A DNA stretch of 21,240 nucleotides from contig JAFZJT010000264.1 in NCBI GenBank assembly GCA_017553815.1, positions 1-21,240 of the forward strand. Reading direction: 5' to 3'. Under the pieces are notes generated by a model, which was not told the DNA's origin, searched no databases, and worked only from the letters and a program-made list of their open reading frames with translations. Position 1 is the first letter of the stretch, and every line of letters begins with the position of its first letter. Positions 15,197 through 21,240 of this stretch are shown here, piece after piece. The stretch is from Clostridia bacterium. Its GTDB lineage: Bacteria; Bacillota_A; Clostridia; Christensenellales; CAG-138. The position numbers were made by a program, and so were the translations under genes.

Positions 15197-15241
15197 AAGA
15201 ATAATAAACCATTAAACCCATTATTAACCGGAGGCTGAAAA

Positions 15242-16330
15242 ATGGATATCAAGATCACCAAAGCCACAGAGCTCAAGAGAAAGCCCACCGTTGAGGAGGA
15301 AGGCTCCCTCGGTTTCGGCAAGCGCTTCACCGACCACATGTTCATCATGAACTATGACAACGGCGAATGGCACGACGCACGCATCGTTCCCTACCAGAAG
15401 TTCTCCATGGATCCCGCTTCCTCGGTTTTCCACTATGCGCAGGAGATCTTCGAGGGGCTCAAGGCATACCGCACCGCTGACGACCGCATCCTCATGTTCC
15501 GCGCGAAGGACAACGCGCGCCGTCTGAACGATTCGGCCGACCGTATGTGCATGCCCCGTGTGGACGTTGACTTCAACTATGAGGTCATGCGTCAGCTCGT
15601 GAACGTGGAGCGCGACTGGGTGCCCCACTCCCCCGGCACCAGCCTGTATCTGCGCCCGACCATGATCGCAAACGACGAGGCGCTCGGCGTACACGCCGCG
15701 AAGAGCTACATCTACTACGTCATCTGCGCGCCCTCCGGCGCTTACTACAAGGCGGGTCTCGCCCCCATCCGCATCCGCGTTGAGGATAAATACGGTCGCG
15801 CGGTCCGCGGCGGCACCGGCTTTGCAAAGACCGGCGGCAACTACGCCTGCTCTATCCTTGCGGGCGCGGAGGCCGAGAAGGACGGCTACAGCCAGGTTCT
15901 CTGGCTCGACGGCGAGCACATGAAATACGTTCAGGAAGTCGGCGCGATGAACATGATGTTCCTCATCGACGGCAAGCTCGTTACCGCTCCCCTTGAGGAC
16001 ACCATCCTGCCCGGTATCACCCGCCGCAGCGTCATGACCCTTGCCCGCGAGATGGGCGTTGAAGTCGAGGAGCGTCCCCTCTCGGTCGATGAGCTGTTCG
16101 AAGCCGGCGAGAGCGGCAAGCTTCAGGAGGCATTCGGCACCGGCACCGCCGCAGTCGTTTCCCCCGTCGGCGAGCTCGCGTACCGCGACAAGCGTATCTA
16201 CATCGGCGACAAGTCCGTCAACAACGGCATCGGCGAGCTGACCATGAAGCTCTACAACACCCTCACCGACCTGCAGTGGGGTCGCATCAAGGATACCCAC
16301 GGCTGGGTTACCGATATCGACAAGAACTGA
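15242..16330 (+). CDS. ilvE: Branched-chain amino acid aminotransferase
   Basis: This 362-residue fold-type IV PLP enzyme interconverts Leu, Ile and Val with their 2-oxo acids. It is of the longer BCAT type (about 355-365 residues, YwaA/BCAT-like) and not the short 300-residue IlvE. K196 in GTGFAKTGGNYACS is the Schiff-base lysine. Also seen are SSVFHYAQEIFEGLKAYR, LYLRPTMIA, EVGAMNMMFL and LPGITRRSVM, with TGTAAVVSPVG near the C-terminus binding cofactor phosphate. CGGAGG at 15229-15234 supports the ATG. It follows yigZ after 100 bp holding two hairpins, and no clear promoter was seen there, so it may be read from upstream. A strong terminator follows. The other ilv/leu genes are not in the window. 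Confidence 0.96.
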   Translation: MDIKITKATELKRKPTVEEEGSLGFGKRFTDHMFIMNYDNGEWHDARIVPYQKFSMDPASSVFHYAQEIFEGLKAYRTADDRILMFRAKDNARRLNDSADRMCMPRVDVDFNYEVMRQLVNVERDWVPHSPGTSLYLRPTMIANDEALGVHAAKSYIYYVICAPSGAYYKAGLAPIRIRVEDKYGRAVRGGTGFAKTGGNYACSILAGAEAEKDGYSQVLWLDGEHMKYVQEVGAMNMMFLIDGKLVTAPLEDTILPGITRRSVMTLAREMGVEVEERPLSVDELFEAGESGKLQEAFGTGTAAVVSPVGELAYRDKRIYIGDKSVNNGIGELTMKLYNTLTDLQWGRIKDTHGWVTDIDKN

Positions 16331-16350
16331 CAGCACTAATCCCGCATATT

Positions 16351-16385
16351 GCGAGCTGCTCTTTAGCGGCTCGCTTTTCTCTTTT
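16351..16385 (+). terminator. Strong intrinsic terminator after ilvE
   Basis: GCGAGCTGCT (16351-16360), loop CTTT, AGCGGCTCGC (16365-16374) form a 10-bp stem with one G-U pair, followed by TTTTCTCTTTT. It ends the aminotransferase-tyrS-yigZ-ilvE region 20 bp after the ilvE stop. Confidence 0.92.
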
Positions 16386-16609
16386 GCTTCGGTGTGCTGC
16401 AATCATGCGCCTTAAGAGAAGCGTTCTCGAAATTCAGTCTAAAGCGCGCCGCATTTTTAAGTGTCAAATTATATAATATAATCGGTTGTGCTTAAAGTAA
16501 GTGATAAAAACCAGTACGCCGCTCGTTATTGCGAATATATAATGCAAGAATTGCGCATTCTGCATATATTTTTGCTAACTATATATTCAAAACATACGCT
16601 TTAGGCGCA
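16386..16609 (+). other. AT-rich intergenic stretch without a gene
   Basis: No plausible coding region is seen on either strand. The composition turns AT-rich between about 16455 and 16600. Contents noted: a small GAGAA-GCG-TTCTC hairpin near 16416; two overlapping TATAAT boxes (16472-16482) without a convincing -35; and an imperfect inverted repeat at 16537-16569 (ATGCAAGAAT pairing with ATTCTGCAT around TGCGC, extended by ATAT/ATAT), followed by a short T-run. The last could be a weak terminator or a protein-binding site. Confidence 0.4.
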
Positions 16610-16638
16610 TTGACTTTCAATATATGCTTTGGTAAAAT
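16610..16638 (+). promoter_or_regulatory. Sigma-A-type promoter of the leader/subtilase unit
   Basis: TTGACT (16610-16615), a 17-base spacer and TAAAAT (16633-16638) form the best promoter match in this gap. Transcription would start near 16645, about 258 bases before the subtilase start codon, leaving a long leader. Confidence 0.75.
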
Positions 16639-16706
16639 CGTTGAGGACAGCGGTTTGCCCCTCTGTCAAACACTACTTTGCAACCCCAATCTCTATTGGA
16701 GGCAAT

Positions 16707-16832
16707 ATGCGAAATCGGTTCCTTCGCCGCCCTAATACCGCCGTTATGTTCCGTGCCGTCAGGCACGGCTTTATGATGCGCCGTTTTGCGCGATTTGTTT
16801 TTACGCGCTTTAACTGCACCGCAATGTCATAG
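16707..16832 (+). CDS. Possible 41-residue basic small protein or leader peptide
   Basis: ATG 16707 follows TGGAGG (16697-16702) by 4 bases and opens a 41-codon frame ending in TAG at 16830-16832. The product would be rich in Arg and Phe (MRNRFLRRPN..., then FARFVFTRFN), with no signal peptide and no family I recognise. In favour: promoter, ribosome binding site, and a stop 8 bases before the terminator stem, as in leader-peptide attenuators. Against: short length, and the strong CCGTGCC/GGCACGG hairpin inside it suits an RNA better. Its ribosome binding site is part of the right arm of the 16678-16705 stem. Low confidence as a real protein. Confidence 0.25.
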   Translation: MRNRFLRRPNTAVMFRAVRHGFMMRRFARFVFTRFNCTAMS

Positions 16833-16840
16833 AAATATTC

Positions 16841-16867
16841 AAACAAAGTGGAAACACTTTGTTTTTT
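16841..16867 (+). terminator. Perfect intrinsic terminator 35 bp before the subtilase start
   Basis: AAACAAAGTG (16841-16850), a GAAA tetraloop and CACTTTGTTT (16855-16864) form a perfect 10-bp stem, with a T-run through 16867. It lies between the only good promoter and the subtilase ribosome binding site (16888-16894). Full-length subtilase mRNA from that promoter therefore needs read-through. Confidence 0.88.
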
Positions 16868-16902
16868 ATATAAAACGAAAAAACAAAATGGAGGACATCA
16901 GA

Positions 16903-19900
16903 ATGTCAAAAGCAACCAAGCGCTTCCTCGCCTTTGCCCTTGTGTTTGCAATGCTTCTTTCCTACGCCGTAAGCGGCCTCGCAAGAAGAAGCAATGTGGA
17001 CGTAGAGCGCATCGGCGCTGAGGAGCTCCGACTCGAAGAGCTCGAGTCCGGCGTTATTTCCCTGCCTCGCCTCGAAGCAGCGACCCGCAGCACTGAGCAG
17101 GAGCAGACCGTACCCACTGCAGAGTACGCACCCGATGAGATCGTGCGCGTATCCATCATTCTCAACAAGCCCTCGACGCTCGATAAGGGCTATCCCACGA
17201 AGAATATCGCTGAGAACCGCAGCGCGATGAACTACCGCGACAGCCTCAAGCGCGATCAGGCCGAGCTCACCCGCCGCATCGAGGATGCTATCGGCGAGAA
17301 GCTCAACGTTAAGTGGAACCTCACCCTTGCGATGAACCTGATCTCCGTCGAGATCCGCTATGAGCAGATCGAGACCATAAAGGCGCTTGAAGGCGTGCTG
17401 GACGTTCAGCTCGAAAACATCTTCGAAGCCATCAGTACCAAGGACGAGGGAGATGATACCGCCGAACCCATGACCGCCGTCACGAGCGAGCACATGGTAT
17501 TTGCGACCAACGCTTGGGCGGAGGGCTACACCGGCGCGGGCAGCCGAATCGCCGTTATCGATACCGGTACCGCCTATCAGCATAAGTCATTCCTTACCGA
17601 CGCTTACGAATATTCGCTTCAGCAGAACGCGATCGCTAAGGGCATGACCCTTTCTGCGTACAAGAGCAGCCTCAACCTTCTGACCTGGAACGAGATCAAC
17701 GGCCTCAAGAGCCAGCTCAACAAGAGCACCATTAACCAGAACGTTTATCTCAACGCAAAGCATCCCTTCGCATACAACTACGTTGACGACAACTATAAGA
17801 TCACCCATGCGGACGACAATCAGGGCAACCACGGCTCCCACGTTGCGGGTATCGCCGCGGCGAACCGCTACGTCAAGAGCGGCAACGTCTACGTTGAGGC
17901 CGCCGAAAACGTGTACGCGGTCGGTATCGCTCCCGACGCTCAGCTCATCACGATGAAGGTGTTCGGCACAAAAGGCGGCGCGTTTGAGTCCGACTATATG
18001 GCAGCAATCGAGGACGCGATCATCCTCAAGTGCGACGCCATCAACCTTTCCCTCGGCTCCAGCACAGCGGGCTTCACCATCAACTCCTACTACAACGTCA
18101 TGAACAAGATGGTCAACAGCTCCGCGCTCGTTACTATGGCGGCGGGCAACGCCTATTCATGGCCGTACAAGCTTCAGGGTGAAGCCGCGCTCTACGCCGA
18201 GGATATCAATTTCCATACCGGCGGTTCCCCCGGAACCTACAACAACGGCATGTGCGTTGCATCCGCCGACAATATCGGCCTCGTTACCAACGCGCTCCGC
18301 TTTGCAAACGGTCTCAACGTTGCCTACAAGGATTCGGCAAGCTCCAACGCACACGCGATGACGACCATCCCCGGCAACTACGGCTTCGTTTACCTTGACG
18401 GCAGCGCTACTTCTGCCGAGCTTTCCGCTGTCAACCAGCGCGTTCCCCTTGCAAACAAGATAGTTATCTGCAACCGCGGCGGCAACACCACATTCGTTCA
18501 GAAGGCCAACAATATCAACGCCTACGGCGCAGCGGCCATCGTCGTTGCGAACAATGCCCCCGGAAACATCCTGATGAACGCGAGCGGCTACAACGGCACC
18601 GCCCCCTTCGTTTCGATCTCACAGGAGGACGGCGTTCTTATTAGGAACTCCGCCGTACGCGCGACCACAGGCAACTACGTTTACTACACCGGCAACGTTA
18701 CCGTTTCGCAGGATAAGACCACCGTTATCACCACCACCCTCGATAACGCAAAGATCTCCAGCTTCAGCTCCCGCGGCATCCCCGGCTCGCTTCTTATGAA
18801 GCCCGAGATCACCGCTCCCGGCGGCAGTATCTACTCCGTAAACGGCCTCAACAACACCGATTACGAGACCAAGTCCGGCACCTCGATGGCAACCCCGCAT
18901 GTCTCCGGTATGGCCGGCATCCTCGGCCAGTACATTCGCGAGAACAATATGCAGAATAAGATAGCGGATCGCAATGTTCGTCATCTTATCACCAGCCTTC
19001 TTATGTCCACCGCGAAGCCCATGAAGAACGACGGCCAGTACGTTTCAATACTCAGCCAGGGAAGCGGCCTTGCAAACGTATACTCCGCCATCAAAGCGCA
19101 GTCCCATATTCTCATGGGTTCAAACGCCACTTCGGCATACGCCGACGGCAAGGTCAAGGTCGAGCTCGGCCACGATCCGCAGCGCAGCGGCAATTACAGC
19201 TACAGCTTCTCGATCAACAACATGAGCAATCGCAGCCTGAGCTACAGCCTCAGCACCGATATGTTCACCCAGAACATCTACACGAAGAACGGTCTAAGCT
19301 ACATGTCCGAGCAGACCCGCAGCATGGGCGCGACCGTTACCTACCGCGTGAACAACGCGAGCGTTACCTCCGTCACCGTTCCCGCGAACGGCTCCGTCAC
19401 CGTTACGGTCAGCATCGCGCTCACCGCAAACGAAAAGACCAAGCTCAACAACGAGAACAAGGGCGGCGCGTACGTCGAGGGCTTTACCCACATAAGGTGT
19501 ACCACGAACAACGGCGACGTTGACCACTCCATCCCGATCCTCGGCTTCTACGGCAACTGGACCGACGCTTCGATGTTTGACAACACCTCCGCCGTAGACG
19601 TTTCCTACGGCAAGGACGTTAAGATCCCCTACACCCAGAACAAGGACACCAACTATCTGACAGTTCGCTACAGCGGTCAGAACGCAAACACCACCTACCT
19701 CGGCAACCCTTACGTTATCGAGGAGAACTTCCCCGAGGATCGACTTGCACTGAACGGCGGCACCACTATCGTTTCCGCGAAGTACAGCATCATCCGCAAC
19801 GCGGCGACCATATATCCTGCGATCTTCAACGCGGCGGGCGAACCTCTCTTCGGCGGCGATTATCTCACCAAGATATTCCAGCCCTATTATGCGGCGGGTC

Positions 19901-21240
19901 AGGCAAAGTGGGTCAATACCGACGCAAGGACGGCGACCTTCAACCGCACCGTATCCTCCCTTGACGCTAATGAGGGCGATCAGATCACCATCGGCGTGTT
20001 CGCAGTTCCCGAGTACTACGCGCTCAAGCTCAACCCCACCACCAACACGCATACCATCAGCTACCGCGATATCGGCAGACTCCTTGCGCAGGGCGAGCTC
20101 GGCAGGGGCTCCTACGTTGGTTATAATGTAACCATCGACAACACCGCCCCCACCGTTTCCGGCGCATCCATCAGCTCCGACCGCACCAAAGTGACCGTCA
20201 GGGCGCAGGATAACCAGTACATTGCCTATATCAGCCTCATGGATACCGCGCACGAGACTCTCTACGTTGGTGCTGTTCCCAATCAGGCGGGCGCAGGTCA
20301 GGAAGCGACTGCGGTGCTCGATATCTCCGGCCTCGGCCTCACCGGCACCGTTGCGATCGTTCTCGGCGACTACGCGGGCAACGAGAAGGCTTACACCATC
20401 AACCTTAACTCGAACGCGACCCCGTCTCCGACGGCTACCCCCGCTCCCACCGCAACTCCGAGACCTACCAACACCCCCGTGGTCACCGCCACTCCGGCTC
20501 CCACTGCCGCTCCCGGCGTTACCACCTATACCCTCGTCAACAACGTTGAGGTCGGCAGCAGGTACGTTATCGTTGCCGAAAGCTCCATCTCCGGCACCAC
20601 CGGCTATGCGGTCGGCAACACCGCTACCTCCGGCAGCCGCTATCTGAACTCCGTTGCGGTCACCGTCAACGCGAACAACACCCTTACCGTTCCCGCCGCG
20701 AGCGCGAGCTCCATCACCTGGATCGCCGGCGGCAGCGCGAACGCGGGCTACACCTGGAGAAGCGTTGGAAACAACAAGTACATGGGTCTTGATTCGGCTC
20801 AGTTCCTTGCCCCCTCCGACACCGCGATCAACTGGCTGTATTCGACCACTAACGGCTCGTTCAACAACCAGGTCGATACCGACGGCTACTACTATCTGAC
20901 CATTGCGTCCGCCATGACCTACTTCACCACCGCAAAGAATGCGGCAACCTTCCGCCTCTACAAGGTGACCGAAGGCGCGGCGGCTCCTACTGCGGCTCCC
21001 ACGGCTACCCCGACGCCGAAGCCCACGGCTACTCCGACGCCTAAGCCCACGGCTACTCCGACGCCTAAGCCCACGGCTACTCCGACGCCCAAGCCCACGG
21101 CTACCCCGACGCCCAAGCCCACCAACACCCCCGCTCCCACCGCGGCTCCCGGCGTTACCACCTATACCCTCGTCAACAACGTTGAGGTCGGCAGCAGATA
21201 CGTTATCGTTGCCGAGAACTCCATCTCCGGCACCACCGGC
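16903..21240 (+). CDS. Secreted subtilisin-family (S8) cell-envelope protease, 3' end outside window
   Basis: The frame is open from ATG 16903 to the window end, 1446 codons without a stop. Signal peptide: about residues 1-27 (K3, K6, R7, hydrophobic core, SGLA). Pro-domain like inhibitor I9: about 79-175. Catalytic triad: D220 (AVIDTG), H310 (NHGSHVAGI), S661 (SGTSMATPH), with oxyanion N416 (AAGN). A PA-type insert lies at about 518-590. The 90-residue Asp-His spacing and the PA insert match the C5a peptidase/lactocepin group. Fn3-like beta domains follow (about 745-890, then to 1170). A Thr/Pro linker leads to a 150-residue module (1206-1355), a second linker and a second copy from 1417. 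No wall anchor is visible yet. TGGAGG at 16888-16894 supports the start. Expression is probably controlled by the terminator-containing leader. Likely role: surface or extracellular protein degradation. Confidence 0.96.
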   Translation, partial: MSKATKRFLAFALVFAMLLSYAVSGLARRSNVDVERIGAEELRLEELESGVISLPRLEAATRSTEQEQTVPTAEYAPDEIVRVSIILNKPSTLDKGYPTKNIAENRSAMNYRDSLKRDQAELTRRIEDAIGEKLNVKWNLTLAMNLISVEIRYEQIETIKALEGVLDVQLENIFEAISTKDEGDDTAEPMTAVTSEHMVFATNAWAEGYTGAGSRIAVIDTGTAYQHKSFLTDAYEYSLQQNAIAKGMTLSAYKSSLNLLTWNEINGLKSQLNKSTINQNVYLNAKHPFAYNYVDDNYKITHADDNQGNHGSHVAGIAAANRYVKSGNVYVEAAENVYAVGIAPDAQLITMKVFGTKGGAFESDYMAAIEDAIILKCDAINLSLGSSTAGFTINSYYNVMNKMVNSSALVTMAAGNAYSWPYKLQGEAALYAEDINFHTGGSPGTYNNGMCVASADNIGLVTNALRFANGLNVAYKDSASSNAHAMTTIPGNYGFVYLDGSATSAELSAVNQRVPLANKIVICNRGGNTTFVQKANNINAYGAAAIVVANNAPGNILMNASGYNGTAPFVSISQEDGVLIRNSAVRATTGNYVYYTGNVTVSQDKTTVITTTLDNAKISSFSSRGIPGSLLMKPEITAPGGSIYSVNGLNNTDYETKSGTSMATPHVSGMAGILGQYIRENNMQNKIADRNVRHLITSLLMSTAKPMKNDGQYVSILSQGSGLANVYSAIKAQSHILMGSNATSAYADGKVKVELGHDPQRSGNYSYSFSINNMSNRSLSYSLSTDMFTQNIYTKNGLSYMSEQTRSMGATVTYRVNNASVTSVTVPANGSVTVTVSIALTANEKTKLNNENKGGAYVEGFTHIRCTTNNGDVDHSIPILGFYGNWTDASMFDNTSAVDVSYGKDVKIPYTQNKDTNYLTVRYSGQNANTTYLGNPYVIEENFPEDRLALNGGTTIVSAKYSIIRNAATIYPAIFNAAGEPLFGGDYLTKIFQPYYAAGQAKWVNTDARTATFNRTVSSLDANEGDQITIGVFAVPEYYALKLNPTTNTHTISYRDIGRLLAQGELGRGSYVGYNVTIDNTAPTVSGASISSDRTKVTVRAQDNQYIAYISLMDTAHETLYVGAVPNQAGAGQEATAVLDISGLGLTGTVAIVLGDYAGNEKAYTINLNSNATPSPTATPAPTATPRPTNTPVVTATPAPTAAPGVTTYTLVNNVEVGSRYVIVAESSISGTTGYAVGNTATSGSRYLNSVAVTVNANNTLTVPAASASSITWIAGGSANAGYTWRSVGNNKYMGLDSAQFLAPSDTAINWLYSTTNGSFNNQVDTDGYYYLTIASAMTYFTTAKNAATFRLYKVTEGAAAPTAAPTATPTPKPTATPTPKPTATPTPKPTATPTPKPTATPTPKPTNTPAPTAAPGVTTYTLVNNVEVGSRYVIVAENSISGTTG
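20515..21240 (+). repeat. 636-bp tandem duplication of the subtilase C-terminal module
   Basis: The stretch starting at 20515 (GVTTYTLVNNVEVGSRYVIV) recurs from 21151, a period of 636 bp or 212 residues, in frame. Over the first 90 bases the two copies differ at only 3 positions, so the duplication is recent or kept uniform by recombination. The second copy is cut by the window end. The module looks like an all-beta, lectin-like surface domain ending in RLYKV; its exact family is not recognised. Confidence 0.9.
20998..21117 (+). repeat. 24-bp coding minisatellite, five units
   Basis: Five tandem 24-bp units beginning CCCACGGCTACYCCGACG encode PTATPTPK repeated, a stiff Thr/Pro/Lys linker between C-terminal modules of the subtilase. 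Units differ only at third codon positions (C/T and G/T/C), so the array is a likely length-variable tract. Confidence 0.92.

Larger units (their letters stand above)
16641..16867 (+). promoter_or_regulatory. Candidate structured 5' leader or small RNA before the subtilase
   Basis: Between the promoter and the terminator at 16841-16867 there is a chain of possible stems. They are GACAG/CTGTC (16646-16650 with 16663-16667), which excludes an alternative GTTTG/CAAAC (16653-16657 with 16667-16671); TTGC..CCAAT/ATTGG..GCAA (16678-16705); GCGAA/TTCGC (16709-16713 with 16723-16727); CCGTGCC-GTCA-GGCACGG (16751-16768); and GCGC/GCGC (16778-16791) followed by TTTGTTTTT. It does not match any riboswitch or RNA family I know by eye, including T-box, SAM, cobalamin, c-di-GMP and SRP RNA. 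It could be a transcription attenuator controlling the protease, or an independent RNA of about 220 bases ended by the terminator. Confidence 0.4.

Noticed and set aside
15224..16402. Long open frame (392 codons) on the - strand
   Set aside because: It lies entirely antisense to the well-supported ilvE gene, has a biased composition reflecting the opposite strand, and shows no recognisable domain.
16645..16810. 6S RNA, SRP RNA, T-box or known riboswitch in the subtilase leader
   Set aside because: I looked for the large central bubble of 6S RNA, the SRP tetraloop region, the T-box GGTGG/ACCGCG antiterminator, and cobalamin, SAM or c-di-GMP cores, and found none. The region is reported only as an unassigned leader.
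20222..20899. Open frames rich in Pro, Ser and Arg overlapping the subtilase
   Set aside because: They are out-of-frame readings of the subtilase C-terminal region; the subtilase frame is open throughout and has clear domains.
20998..21117. CRISPR-like regular short repeats
   Set aside because: The 24-bp units are directly adjacent with no spacers and encode an in-frame Thr/Pro/Lys linker.

Overview
The window is a gene-dense, moderately GC-rich stretch in which every gene I can support lies on the + strand. It looks like Gram-positive Clostridia, probably an uncultured gut lineage such as Christensenellales or Oscillospirales. The grounds are strong GGAGG-type ribosome binding sites, occasional TTG starts, a lepA-hemW pair, VanZ and PAP2 membrane proteins, and a large exported subtilase with Thr/Pro-rich linkers. 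The taxonomic placement is inference; no rRNA, tRNA, CRISPR array or insertion sequence was seen.

Region 1 (1-1944) is housekeeping. It holds the C-terminal part of the translation factor LepA/EF4, followed by HemW (radical SAM heme chaperone) with a one-base stop/start overlap.

Region 2 (1986-11895) is a long run of small, accessory-looking genes, often closely spaced or overlapping. In order they are: a small putative lipoprotein, a 2H phosphoesterase, a HAD hydrolase, two GNAT acetyltransferases, a Nudix hydrolase overlapping an APH-like kinase by 4 bp, a small nitroreductase, a P-loop kinase-like protein, a VanZ-like membrane protein, an HExxH putative metallopeptidase, a PAP2 phosphatase, a Nudix/zinc-ribbon/methyltransferase fusion, and a RimL-like GNAT overlapping it by 4 bp. 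Most act on small phosphorylated or amino substrates, or on lipid-linked ones. Nothing shows that they form one pathway. A terminator at 11918-11945 closes the run.

Region 3 (11971-16385) is amino-acid and translation metabolism. A clear sigma-A-type promoter precedes a class I/II PLP aminotransferase, then come tyrS, a YigZ/IMPACT protein and a branched-chain aminotransferase (ilvE). A strong terminator ends it. An intergenic element with two hairpins lies between yigZ and ilvE.

Region 4 (16386-21240) starts with about 520 bp without a confident gene. Its first half is AT-rich. Its second half has the layout of a regulated 5' leader: promoter, several short hairpins, a possible 41-codon ORF, and a perfect intrinsic terminator only 35 bp before the next start codon. 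It feeds a very large secreted subtilisin-family protease of the C5a-peptidase/lactocepin type. That gene carries a pro-domain, a PA insert, Fn3-like domains and the start of a 636-bp duplicated C-terminal module, and it runs off the window. The leader plus protease, and the Nudix/zinc-ribbon/methyltransferase fusion, are the two items most worth following.
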